Position numbers and translations under genes: made by a program
Part shown: piece by piece, positions 32,499 through 42,475 of the stretch
Layout of the letters: every line of letters starts with the position of its first letter
Position numbering within the stretch: the first letter of the stretch is position 1
The notes under the pieces: model-generated
Databases searched by the model: none
What the model saw: the letters and a program-made list of their open reading frames with translations, nothing else
What the model was told of the DNA's origin: nothing
Source: Meira nashicola
Lineage: Eukaryota; Basidiomycota; Exobasidiomycetes; Exobasidiales; Brachybasidiaceae
Length of the DNA: 64,000 nucleotides
Assembly: GCA_001600355.1 (NCBI GenBank)
Contig: BCJU01000002.1
Coordinates: 3,348,001 to 3,412,000 of the forward strand
Direction of reading: 5' to 3'

Positions 32499-32516
32499 GA
32501 AGATTCCCCAAGCTTC
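32499..32516. promoter_or_regulatory. Heat-shock element upstream of HSP90
   Basis: The pattern GAA-nn-TTC-n7-TTC gives an inverted GAA/TTC pair plus a further TTC exactly 10 bp on. This fits nGAAn/step-type Hsf1 sites. It lies about 230 bp upstream of the HSP90 ATG. The function is inferred from position and consensus. Confidence 0.5.
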
Positions 32517-32589
32517 TCTCAGCATCTTGCACAAGCCAGGCTTACGTTGAGGGCATGCAGGTTCGACTCAAGCTCACGTGATCATTGTT

Positions 32590-32599
32590 AGAATATTCT
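32590..32599. promoter_or_regulatory. Second heat-shock-element-like site upstream of HSP90
   Basis: A GAATATTC core (nGAAnnTTCn) occurs about 320 bp upstream of the HSP90 ATG. It has two units only, so it is weaker than the nearer site. Confidence 0.35.
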
Positions 32600-32969
32600 A
32601 CTCTCTCCTTGCCACTAGACTGTTCTATTCTATATGCTTTGGCACAGACATATTGGTGATGAAAAGAATGTATTAGGTGCATTATCAGTGAAGTTTAAGA
32701 AAAAAAGAATGTGATGCCATGAAAGTGAATGGTCACCTTTCAGGGGGCGTTTGAAGCAAAATAGAGGGAAAAGTATAAAGAGTGTAAGGTTAATGTGGGG
32801 AACGAACTCTAAAGTAGTATGATGACAAGGGACAAAACCTAAAGAAGGGGTCAAAGGAAGAGGAGAAGAATTATAGACAAAAATGGTAAACCCAAATTGG
32901 AAGCATGTTTGTAGAATGTTTTGGTCACCTTTGACCGGGTATAGAGCAGAAAGTGTAGCAGCAGCATCA

Positions 32970-35900
32970 TTATCTACTTGTTTCGAAAAAGTTTGTGAAC
33001 CGTTTCATCTTTTTAATCTTTTGTTGTTTCAGTCTGTCAGCAGAATTTACTTCATCTGAGCTGGCAAGACTAGGAGAGCCAGCTTTGTTGTGTTGATTGG
33101 CTTCATCAGATGATGTCAAGGTATTTGGCACTGCATTTGCAAAAGGCGTTCCAGATTGACCGAGTGAAGCATCACTCTCATTATTTGCTCCCGTGGTGCT
33201 CAAATGACCTTCATTTCCATTTCTGCTGCCTAGAGAGACTGCACTCTCGTTGCCTACGTTTAAATTGCCTGAAGTTGCATTACTTGTACGTCCTTTCGTT
33301 GATGAACTTCCGCCACTTTCTCGACCGGAGGATTTTTGCTTACGTGAAAGACGATTGAACGTAGTTCTACCAGAATAACTTGGAGCTAAAGGCAATCTCG
33401 ATGATTCTTGTCTTCTTAGCAACCTATACGTGTCGACAACACCGCGCGCAAACAAATTTTGTCCTTTGCCACCATTGATCTCTGACATGTATTGTTCGCC
33501 TGAAGTAGGTGCATCAACCATATCCCAATCATCATCTTCCTCTTCGCGATCAGCTTCAGTAATTGTTGCAGGTTGAACGCCGATCTTGACAGCCTTTTGT
33601 TGTTGTGATGAACCACGTGGTGGCTTTGTTGGTGAAGAATCGGCTTTAGAAATTGAGCGATTTTCATCACCTGTACCCGCTCGCGCTGGTGTTGGCGGAT
33701 TGGACAAATTTGCTTCACTCAATGCAGCTTCACGTTCAAGATGATCTAATGCTGCCACAGCTGCACGTGCAGCTTCATCGTCATCATCTTCTTCGCCGCT
33801 ATTCTGCCCTTTCGAAACGTCTTCTGATGTTGCATCTGTGCTGGCAGTAGTATTAGCCGAAGTATGGACAGGTGCGTGAAGAATGTCATCACTTTGTTCA
33901 CTTGAAAAGATCGAAGAACGAATAGATCCAGAATCCTTCCTTCCACGGAAAGAGTATCCGTCAAAGAGACTCTTGCCATCGCTTGCCGCTTTCCTGGCAG
34001 CAACCATATCATCAATATCTTTGGATGTTTGTCCGGATTTCCGCTCATTTCCATTTCCTTCGCCTTCTTCTTCATTCTCACCTTCACCTTCTTCACCTCC
34101 ATTGACCACAGGTTTCATATCCAAGAATGTTTCATCGAAGTTTTGTGTATCGGTTTCGTCCAAAGGATTCGTTGGCGGGATGTATGGCGGAATGTATCTT
34201 TTATTGAAAACGTGATCCCATTCGATCATGCTAAAGTATGGATGTTTCTTTATCCTTGGCTCTTTCATACGTAACATTGGATTGCGTTGAAGTAAGCCAC
34301 GTAAGATACTCTTTGTGTCTTGATCTAACACACGATCATCGGGAAAAACCAATTCATCGTGCAAGACACGGACATACATGTCAGCATGTGTGTCGGCCCA
34401 GAAAGGTGTGATACCGGTCAACATTTCATACAACATCGTTCCGAAACTCCACCAATCCACTTCGTACGAATAAGCAGCGCCTTGGATCACTTCCGGTGCA
34501 AGATATTCGGCTGTACCACAAAAGGTTGTCGTCACATCCCGGTCATCCATCCATCTGCTTCTGCGACCGCCAGAATTGGAAAAGGCGTCTGATCCAGATG
34601 CAGAGGAAGTACTTCTTGCGTCTTCTGAAATGCTCATCCAATGACCTTTACCATCCTTGCTAGAATGACCTGGAGGCGGTGTGGAACTGCCGCCCATATC
34701 GCCCCTTACAGGGAACTCCTTCGAAAGACCAAAGTCGGACAAGACAATATGACCATCTACACCAATGAGCACATTCTCTGGCTTCAAATCACGATAAATC
34801 ACGCCAGCTCGATGCAAACCTTCCACGCCTTCGACGATTTCAGCTGCATAGAAACGAGCGCGATCGCGACCTAATCTACCCCATCTGGATAATTGGGTTG
34901 CCAAATCACCTCCAGGATGAAAATCCATAATCAAGTAAAGGTTATTGACATCGTGGAAACTCCACCATAATTTGACTACAAAGGGGTCCATGACCTCTTT
35001 CGCCATTCGTTTCAAAACTGCTTGCTCGGTAAGAGTGTGCTGCAATTCCTGATGGGCTAAAACATGTCGTTTATGAATCGACTTCATAGCAAAGAGACCT
35101 TTCGTTGGTTTGTGTCGTACGAGCAAAACTTTACCAGCACAACCTTTGCCAAGAACACGGATCATGTCGAAATCGTCCACAGTGACCTTTTCATCTGTAC
35201 GTTTCTTCTGTCTTCTCTCACGTTTGTGCGAGTTTGCTTGCCCAGTGCCGGAACGGGATGATGAAGCTACTGCGCCATTGGTTGCATCATCTCCTTTGAT
35301 GATCTCTTGTCTTTCATTTTCTTCGGGGATGCCTGCAAAGTTTTTGTTCTTGCGTACCTCATCTCCTCGATTAGACCTTTCGCCATCAGTTGAAGAAGAT
35401 CTTGCTCCTCCAGAAGCCTCTTGCCTATCTGCACGAAAAGAATGACTGGTTGAACGACCACTAAAAGATCTATCATCGTCTGTGCGACCACCTTCTTCCC
35501 CGATATCGCTGTGACTCGGCGTAGCGGCAACGTTTGTATTAGCAGGTGCAACGGCAGATTTGACATGTTTGGCCAAATCGCTTCGAATTTTGCGCACCCT
35601 TCTTTCAACACGGATGCTTTCTAAATCATCCGAACCAACACGTACAAATCTTTTCCATGCTTTGCTTCTTTTCACCAAAGGAAGATTCGATATTGTTGTA
35701 AGATATGTTGCCAATTGTGTTGTAGTAGAATGAGCAGCGGATCTTCCAACGCTACTTGGATCCTCTTTTGCTGGCGAGATGGGAGCAGAAGGGATCGATG
35801 CCTCTTTACTCGGAGAAGCTGTAAGTGAGCCCGGATCTAGCGTTGATCCGCTATTTGTACTTGTCAGTTGGGACAATCCGGAGCGATTCTTATGTCCACT

Positions 35901-36497
35901 AGGTGAAAGCGTTCTAGAGATCGTCTGTAAGAATTTGCGACCCGTTTGAGGAGTTTGTGTGACGGGCAAAGAAGGTAAAGAAGGTATACCACTAGCTGAA
36001 GAGGATTGACCTTCACGTATCCGTTGATCCAATTCAACCAAATCTGCACTTGATCTGATCAAAGTTAGATTATGGGTTGGCGTGGTGACGTAAAGTGTAT
36101 AAAGATGAGCACTGGTTTTAGCCTTCTTACGGAGCAAATCACGTTTCTCCGAAGGTGTTCCTTGAGGGGCTTCAGCCACACTTACGCTCCAAGGACCATC
36201 CTCCCTTGCAACAGCGGCCGCTGCTTCAGGACTGAAAAGGTTTCTTTTATTGGATGATCCTGAAAAATGTGAATGTCCATTCAATACCGATAAAGGTATC
36301 TTTGTCGTCACTCCGTCCGTATTTTGCTGTTTCTCAAATAAACCTTTCACACTCGCTCGCGTTGTTGTTCCAGCAGCATTAGTCGTGGCAGAAGCTGAAT
36401 TTGTGCTCTTGTTCGACAAAGCTGAGATCGTGTTGAACTTCTTTTGCGAAGAAGAATGTGACGAAATTGTCGCAGCAGGAGTTGCGACAGAAGGCAT
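32970..36497 (-). CDS. AGC-family protein kinase with PX-like N-terminal region
   Basis: This 1175-residue serine/threonine kinase starts at the ATG at 36495-36497; the frame extends upstream only through TTG. A PX-like segment appears split: about 131-172 (HLYTLYVTTPTHNLTLIRSS) and 262-295 (QLATYLTTISNLPLVKRSKA), with a Ser-rich insert between. The kinase domain is about 443-753. It has the glycine loop GKGCAGKV, the catalytic Lys in FAMKSIHK, IYRDLKPEN, DFGLSKEF and the PDK1-type activation site TTTFCGTAEYLAPE. About 60 residues, Ser/Gly-rich, sit between DFG and the activation Thr. The usual spacing is near 20. An AGC C-tail start follows (VFNKRYIPPYIPP), but no clear FxxF(S/T)(F/Y) hydrophobic motif is seen. 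The kinase resembles YPK/SGK or PSK types. The exact subfamily is uncertain. Confidence 0.85.
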   Translation of the reverse strand: MPSVATPAATISSHSSSQKKFNTISALSNKSTNSASATTNAAGTTTRASVKGLFEKQQNTDGVTTKIPLSVLNGHSHFSGSSNKRNLFSPEAAAAVAREDGPWSVSVAEAPQGTPSEKRDLLRKKAKTSAHLYTLYVTTPTHNLTLIRSSADLVELDQRIREGQSSSASGIPSLPSLPVTQTPQTGRKFLQTISRTLSPSGHKNRSGLSQLTSTNSGSTLDPGSLTASPSKEASIPSAPISPAKEDPSSVGRSAAHSTTTQLATYLTTISNLPLVKRSKAWKRFVRVGSDDLESIRVERRVRKIRSDLAKHVKSAVAPANTNVAATPSHSDIGEEGGRTDDDRSFSGRSTSHSFRADRQEASGGARSSSTDGERSNRGDEVRKNKNFAGIPEENERQEIIKGDDATNGAVASSSRSGTGQANSHKRERRQKKRTDEKVTVDDFDMIRVLGKGCAGKVLLVRHKPTKGLFAMKSIHKRHVLAHQELQHTLTEQAVLKRMAKEVMDPFVVKLWWSFHDVNNLYLIMDFHPGGDLATQLSRWGRLGRDRARFYAAEIVEGVEGLHRAGVIYRDLKPENVLIGVDGHIVLSDFGLSKEFPVRGDMGGSSTPPPGHSSKDGKGHWMSISEDARSTSSASGSDAFSNSGGRRSRWMDDRDVTTTFCGTAEYLAPEVIQGAAYSYEVDWWSFGTMLYEMLTGITPFWADTHADMYVRVLHDELVFPDDRVLDQDTKSILRGLLQRNPMLRMKEPRIKKHPYFSMIEWDHVFNKRYIPPYIPPTNPLDETDTQNFDETFLDMKPVVNGGEEGEGENEEEGEGNGNERKSGQTSKDIDDMVAARKAASDGKSLFDGYSFRGRKDSGSIRSSIFSSEQSDDILHAPVHTSANTTASTDATSEDVSKGQNSGEEDDDDEAARAAVAALDHLEREAALSEANLSNPPTPARAGTGDENRSISKADSSPTKPPRGSSQQQKAVKIGVQPATITEADREEEDDDWDMVDAPTSGEQYMSEINGGKGQNLFARGVVDTYRLLRRQESSRLPLAPSYSGRTTFNRLSRKQKSSGRESGGSSSTKGRTSNATSGNLNVGNESAVSLGSRNGNEGHLSTTGANNESDASLGQSGTPFANAVPNTLTSSDEANQHNKAGSPSLASSDEVNSADRLKQQKIKKMKRFTNFFETSR

Positions 36498-37823
36498 GAT
36501 GAATGAATGAATCCGTGCGTGCGTGCTTTGTTTCAAGCAGTAATGGTATGAAAGTTTATTTGATTCTCAAAATAGCATTCAAGCTGATCTTGAATTCGTG
36601 ATTGTATTCTTTCCTGGTTTGTTTGTAGTATACTTGTCGTTAAATTTCGTTACTTTCCGATCACCACATCATCAATCCGTGCCGATGACACGTAAATAAT
36701 TGTCTTCTCTTGATGATTAGGTATATCAATCTTTGAATCTAAGTATTAACGTGCCAATCTTGCGTACGTGATTGGATGATGAAAAGAACGCACCAGAGAC
36801 CTTCAATTGATGTTTTTCTGGGCGTAATTGTTGGCGATGTGATTCTGATGATCGATATCGACGTCAATACAATCGAGTAAGTTGTTTCTTTTCTAAAAAT
36901 TGAAAAGATAACTTCATACACAAAACCTTTATTCTGTAGTCTATGTCCCTTGTCGATTACGCCAATAGTGAGTGTGAGCGTGTGCATGTAATACTATCGT
37001 ATGGACGCACAGAAGAAGTATGGGCGGTAGCGTTGTGTGTTTTTTTTTGTTTGTATACACATACACACACGCGCAGCATAGACCAACAACCCACGGCAAA
37101 TTGAAGCTGAACTTGCCCTGTAGACTATGTACTCACACGCAAAAGAACATGCTAGTGTTACCTGTCCGTCTGCGCCCCTGCACGAAAAAAAAAAGACAAG
37201 CAAGAGAGGGTTCAATTGATTAGCCAGCAATTTAAGGAAAGGTTCACAAGCTTAGCGCCATGCGTTAGACGATGAGACTTCCGAATGCCAATTCATTTCC
37301 TTCCCATGTCTCAAAAAATGGTTGTATTCCATGCTGCGAATGAGTCTGATAAAGCCGAACAAAAGTAGAATCAAAGTGGTGCGGGAGAACAGATGATATC
37401 AGCCAAATGCAATCGCGCGCTTATAAGAAGCGTAGTGTGATCTCATTCCATAAAGTCACATTTCAAAAAACGCTAAAGTCACATTTTCGATAAAGTCACA
37501 TTTTGTTCTGCGCACCGCAACACACCTTGAGCTTCTGAGCATAGTCTACAAGAGTATCTATTTCATGGCCATGCTAAGCTGATGGTGACCATCACATTTT
37601 ACCTCTTATCACCCTTTCAATTCTTTCTGAATGTATGTATTGCACAAAATATGCGTCAATGATGAGCGATAAAGTGTGTGAATATGTCATGGTACATAAA
37701 TGGATGTGAATCCCATTTTTTTGTGATAGAGAACAAAAGAAGAAACAACCCAAAAACGGGACAGGTTGCTTTTCCCATGATGCAAAATGTAAAAGCGAAT
37801 GTATGTCGAGCTTAGATATCCAT
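36498..37823. other. Long intergenic region upstream of the AGC kinase
   Basis: About 1.3 kb without a supported gene. It holds three copies of the recurring TGTAGACTAY-type motif (36935-36945, 37119-37131, 37540-37550), CA-rich microsatellite sequence near 37030-37080, and the triple 13-bp repeat at 37451-37503. Confidence 0.5.
37451..37503. repeat. Three copies of the 13-bp repeat TAAAGTCACATTT
   Basis: Exact copies lie at 37451-37463, 37474-37486 and 37491-37503, in the same orientation. The gaps differ (10 and 4 bp). The spacing differences argue against a simple slippage microsatellite. The array lies about 950 bp upstream of the AGC kinase start and about 320 bp beyond the uL15 stop. 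Confidence 0.75.
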
Positions 37824-38672
37824 TTAGGCGACCAAGCTTACGACACCACCGGCTTCCTTAATTTTCTTTTCAGCCAACTCAGAAACCCATCTTGCCTTAA
37901 CGATGAATGGCAATTGAGGCAAACGTCCTTTACCCAACACTTTACCGTAGCCAGCTGCCAATGTGTCAATGACTGGAACTTCCTTGGAATCAGCTTTCAA
38001 TCCTTTGCGTTGCTCAGCAGGAACCAAAGTCCAAAGCTTGTCCAAATTGATCACGGGGCAGTGGTATGCATTACGGGTCAAATGGAAATGACGCATACCA
38101 ACCTTACCGAAGTAACCAGGATGGTATTTGTCGAAGTTGGTGCGGTGGTGATGTTGACCACCAGCTAAACCACGACCACCGGGATGTTTGCGGTGCTTAC
38201 CTGAAGAGTGAAAAAAGATTAGGAAATGTCAGAATTGGAACGTTTGACAGCATCGCAAGAGAAGAATGTAGATCGATCGTAGAATATGTATATCTTTGTT
38301 GCCGATCGAAAAACCGAATTGGTGTGCTGATAGACTAAACAAGAATTGGTATGTCGGTGTTGCGTGATGTTCTTGCAATATCGAATTGTAGGCGCCAAGT
38401 GTCGATACAAGTCATACTATCTGATCATTCGTGAGCTGATTTCCAATATGATGGGCGAGTGTGTGCGGTCCAAGCAGCATGTTGTCAATGCAATCTTGAC
38501 ACTAGTGAATTCTCTTTCTTGTTTACGGTAACTCCCATGTTCCGTTTCATCCAGTCTCTTTCTACAATCGACCATTCTCCTTTTTTCACATCATTCCATA
38601 CTCACCAATACGACCGTAACCGGCGGAGACGTGTCCACGATGCTTCCTTGTCTTGCTGAAGCGGGTAGGCAT
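37824..38672 (-). CDS. RPL28: 60S ribosomal protein uL15 (L28/L27a)
   Basis: This is a large-subunit cytosolic ribosomal protein. There are two exons, 38606-38672 ([20 protein letters not shown]) and 37824-38200. The 405-nt intron at 38201-38605 (GTGAGT donor, CTTCAG acceptor) is spliced in phase 1 to give [22 protein letters not shown]. The product is 147 residues, close to the usual 148-149. The GGQHHHR stretch contains the His known to be hydroxylated in mammalian L27a. The frame ends [10 protein letters not shown]. The intron is five to six times longer than the others here, which is common for fungal ribosomal-protein genes. Confidence 0.96.
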
Positions 38673-39551
38673 TTTGATGACACAATTTATTGAAAGTTGG
38701 TGTGTGTGTGTCAAGAAGAGAAGGTGCGAATTGCAACTGGAAGATGACAACCGTTCTAGCCATACACACCTACGCACGTATACGCTCGCCTTTTGCCTGA
38801 GCTGGTTCTAAGCTTTTACTTAGCTATTGACTGTGTACAGCTTTCTAGCAACACACAAACTTCACTGCGGTTGGCTTTATTCCCTGCTGCTGTGCCTAAG
38901 CTATGTTTCTCCTACGCGCGCAAAGATTTGCCGCAAAATTCAGATTACATCTCAGTCACGTGTTACAATTATATAAGCATCAACGATAAGACGCGTAAAG
39001 ATATATGCAAACAAAAATGCTACTGCCGGTAAATCGACTTATAGCTTGTAGGACACCGAGATCGTAACGAGGCACAGCTCCACTCTCGGATTGAGCAAGT
39101 CAATCATCTACTAGCGGCAATTTTTTGAGTACGTGCCATCACATATAATTATTCGGAATCTGAGCATGTGCGCCCGGCTATCAAAGACTGTTGAAAGAAA
39201 AAAAATCTGTAAGTATATAGTGGCGCATATGCAGTGTGCTACAAGAGCATGTGTATTGGGAAGCTTTCTATCTCAATCTTTTAAACGCATTCATCCTGTA
39301 GGGTCATAGAGGGTCTGCAGCTACACACATAGCCGTGCATGCGTGCACATATTACGTCCATCCTAGCATCTTTTTAAATTCTTCCGAAAGCGCCCGTTTC
39401 AACGATAGGCTTCTTGTGACCCTTCGGATAACCGGCTTGATTGTTAAGCTGTCGGGGAAAGTATTAGTGCGTAATAGGAATCCCTTCTTCGCACTGATCT
39501 TATCTACTCCATCTTTTACCACCACCCTTTACACTTCTTTTTGTCGCCAAG
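38673..39551. other. Divergent intergenic region between RPL28 and GUT2
   Basis: About 880 bp. A CAGTCACGTG element at 38953-38962 contains a CACGTG, and a TATATAA-like sequence lies at 38970-38976. No gene is supported. Confidence 0.45.
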
Positions 39552-42185
39552 ATGATGCGTGCACAACGCCCCCTTCATCTTTCTTCGACCAAATCCTTGC
39601 GATCAGCCACGCAAGTACGTAACGTTAAGAGTGTAATTCGTCATGCCAGTTCAGGTCCTACTCCCAATGCTACCCCTAAAGCAAGTGGCACATCTCGTAA
39701 TGTGTTCATCTTTGGTACAGCAGCTGCCGTTCTCCTAGCAGGTGGCTACACATTCACCAATTCTCAATTACAAGCTGAACATAGTAAACCAGTTTTGGGA
39801 GATGTTCGTCCACATCCATTATGGTCTCCACCTACGCGTGCACAAATGATTGCAGCTCTTAAAGAATCAAGCGGAAAAAGTTTACGACCTCAAGCCAGTA
39901 GAACGTATGAAGATAATACAAGTTTGGAAAAATTACAAATTGAGGCAAAATCAAGTACTCCTTCTCCTTCTGCCAGAGCAGATGCACACGGTGAAATTGT
40001 GATGCGTGATGGAGATGAAGAAGGTGATGGGTTTGATCTTTTGATCGTCGGTGGTGGTGCAACGGGAACGGGTGTTGCTGTAGATGCCGCCACTCGTGGT
40101 TTATCGGTTGCAATGGTGGAAAAGGATGACTTTGGAGCTGGAACTTCTTCCAAATCAACAAAGCTGATCCATGGTGGTGTCCGTTACTTGCAAAAGGCCG
40201 TGTTTGAACTTGATTACGATCAATACAAAATGGTACGAGAAGCACTTCATGAACGTAAGACATTCTTGCATATCGCACCTTATCTAAGTGAACATTTGCC
40301 AATCATGTTGCCCGTTTACCGTTATTGGCAAATTCCTTATTACTTTGCCGGTACAAAGATGTATGACATGTTGGCAGGATCGGAAAATATGGAATCTTCT
40401 TACTTCTTAGGACGCGGCAAAGCACTCGAAGCTTTCCCTATGCTTAAAGCAAATGGTTTGACAGGTGCAGTTGTGTATTATGATGGCCAACATAACGATA
40501 CAAGAATGAATGTCGCTTTAGCCTTAACTGCTGTTCATCATGGTGCTGTTGTTGCTAATCACACTTCCGTCGTATCTTTACGCAAGAAGCCTGTTCCAGG
40601 AAAGGTTGATCAAATTTGCGGTGCTCGTCTTAAAGACGAATTGACTGGAGAAGAATGGGATGTTCGCTGCAAAGCTGTTATCAACGCAACAGGTCCATTT
40701 AGCGATGCTCTCCGAAAGATGGACGTTCCTACCGCTCAAGAAATTGTTGCTCCTTCTTCCGGTGTTCATATCACTTTACCTGGCTACTATTCTCCAAGAG
40801 ATATGGGTTTGATCGATCCTCAAACTTCTGATGGTCGTGTGATCTTCTTTTTGCCTTGGCAAGGAAATACAATCGCTGGTACGACCGATACAGCTGCACC
40901 AGTTGAAGCTCACCCTAAACCAAAAGAAGAAGAAATTCAATGGATCTTGGATGAAGTGCGCAATTATTTGAGCCCTGACATTAAAGTTCGTCGTGGAGAT
41001 GTTTTGAGTGCTTGGAGTGGATTGCGACCGTTGGTTAAAGATCCTGCAGCAAAAGATACTCAAAGTTTGGTCCGTAATCATATGATCAACGTGAGCGAAT
41101 CCGGCTTATTAACTATCGCAGGTGGAAAGTGGACAACGTATCGTGAAATGGCAGAACAAACTGTCGACAAAGCAATTGAAACATTCAATTTGAAGCCTGT
41201 ACGTGGATGTGTTACCAAGCAAACACGTTTATTAGGAAGTCATGGATGGAGTAAGACAATGTACGTCAAACTTTTACAACGTTTCGGTCTGGACACAGAT
41301 GTAGCTAAACATCTTTCTCACACTTATGGTGATCGTGCTTGGAGTGTTTGTTCGATCGCCGAATCCACTGGTGCTCGTTGGCCAGTACACGGTAAGCGTA
41401 TTGATCCCCTTTATCCTTACATCGAAGCAGAAATTCGTTACGCTTGCCGTGCCGAATATGCAGCCAGCGTTCCCGACTTTATCGCTCGTCGAACACGTAT
41501 GAGTTTCTTAAACGTAGAAGCAACTGTCGAAGCATTACCAAGAGTGATTGAATTGATGGCAGAAGAGTTAGGTTGGGATAAGAAACGCAGAGATGCAGAA
41601 TTCACAAATGCAATTGACTTTTTGGGAAGTATGGGTTTGCAACCCGCAAGATTACAACAATTACGTCAAACATCACTTGATGAAACGATAAAAATACTCA
41701 AAGAGAAAGGAACTATAACTGCAGGAATACCATATATGGGCAAAGCAGCCGTTACAGGACAAGATGTTAATGCAACAATTGTTTCAAGAGCTCAATTTAC
41801 AAGTGATGAAATGATTCAATTACGTAGAAGATTTGATCAAATGGATACAAATGCAGACGGTAAAGTTGATACGAAAGATTTACAAGAAGTTTTACAAAGA
41901 TTAGGATATCATAATGTTGACGAAAGAACAGTTACCGGTATCATTTCTGAAGTTGACGTGAACAAATCAAACGCTTTACACTTTGAAGATTTCCTAGACG
42001 TTTGTGCAACTTTGAAAGACGTTAAATTGGAAAATGCTTTTACCGATATCGTTCGTGAAGTAGAAGAAGCAACTGGATCAAAACCTATCCTTGGAGATGC
42101 TATCGGACCTGCAGCTCGTGAACAATCAGCCCGTCGTGATGAACGTCGAAGTGTTCCTGCAGAGCGTTCAGGCGGTGGCTGGTAA
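39552..42185 (+). CDS. GUT2: Mitochondrial FAD glycerol-3-phosphate dehydrogenase with EF-hands
   Basis: This inner-membrane enzyme oxidises glycerol-3-phosphate to DHAP and passes electrons to ubiquinone. The product is 877 residues. It has an Arg/Ser-rich presequence, then a hydrophobic stretch at about 50-66 (FIFGTAAAVLLAGGY). The FAD Rossmann motif is at about 161 (DLLIVGGGATGTGVAV), followed by SSKSTKLIHGGVRYLQK. The C-terminal DAO domain includes GGKWTTYREMAEQTVDKAIE. An EF-hand pair lies near the C-terminus. Loop 1 (765-776, DTNADGKVDTKD) is canonical. Loop 2 (802-813, DVNKSNALHFED) lacks the position-6 Gly. Animal GPD2 has such hands, while budding yeast Gut2 does not. The ATG is at 39552, directly followed by a second ATG. 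Confidence 0.95.
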   Translation: MMRAQRPLHLSSTKSLRSATQVRNVKSVIRHASSGPTPNATPKASGTSRNVFIFGTAAAVLLAGGYTFTNSQLQAEHSKPVLGDVRPHPLWSPPTRAQMIAALKESSGKSLRPQASRTYEDNTSLEKLQIEAKSSTPSPSARADAHGEIVMRDGDEEGDGFDLLIVGGGATGTGVAVDAATRGLSVAMVEKDDFGAGTSSKSTKLIHGGVRYLQKAVFELDYDQYKMVREALHERKTFLHIAPYLSEHLPIMLPVYRYWQIPYYFAGTKMYDMLAGSENMESSYFLGRGKALEAFPMLKANGLTGAVVYYDGQHNDTRMNVALALTAVHHGAVVANHTSVVSLRKKPVPGKVDQICGARLKDELTGEEWDVRCKAVINATGPFSDALRKMDVPTAQEIVAPSSGVHITLPGYYSPRDMGLIDPQTSDGRVIFFLPWQGNTIAGTTDTAAPVEAHPKPKEEEIQWILDEVRNYLSPDIKVRRGDVLSAWSGLRPLVKDPAAKDTQSLVRNHMINVSESGLLTIAGGKWTTYREMAEQTVDKAIETFNLKPVRGCVTKQTRLLGSHGWSKTMYVKLLQRFGLDTDVAKHLSHTYGDRAWSVCSIAESTGARWPVHGKRIDPLYPYIEAEIRYACRAEYAASVPDFIARRTRMSFLNVEATVEALPRVIELMAEELGWDKKRRDAEFTNAIDFLGSMGLQPARLQQLRQTSLDETIKILKEKGTITAGIPYMGKAAVTGQDVNATIVSRAQFTSDEMIQLRRRFDQMDTNADGKVDTKDLQEVLQRLGYHNVDERTVTGIISEVDVNKSNALHFEDFLDVCATLKDVKLENAFTDIVREVEEATGSKPILGDAIGPAAREQSARRDERRSVPAERSGGGW

Positions 42186-42475
42186 TCTTTCTCACCCTAG
42201 ACTCTAAATCATACATACCCTTTTTCTCACATTCCCACATAGAGTTCATCACTTTCTTCTGCCCTAATAATGTACAAAAGCAATCCTCCCTGCAAACCTC
42301 CATCGTGCCTTTATTTTCTAGGATCTATACTTTACGATTTTCTTATCCTTATTGATCGATGCTCTGAATCGGTGGAAGAAATGCAATATTATCAAACAAT
42401 TATCGATGCTATGATTAAGTTGGATACAATACAAAGTGAAGTACTTTATTGCGATGTAATACAGAATGTGCTCAT

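Larger units (their letters stand above)
32270..32969. other. HSP90 promoter region
   Basis: About 700 bp between the HSP90 start and the kinase-gene stop. It contains a TATA-like CATATATG at 32366-32373, two heat-shock-element-like sites (listed separately) and a CACGTG at 32575-32580. No gene is supported. Confidence 0.5.

Noticed and set aside
32559..32572. GGTTCGACTC resembling a tRNA B-box/T-arm
   Set aside because: The flanks do not form the T-stem, and no matching A-box or acceptor stem is found upstream.
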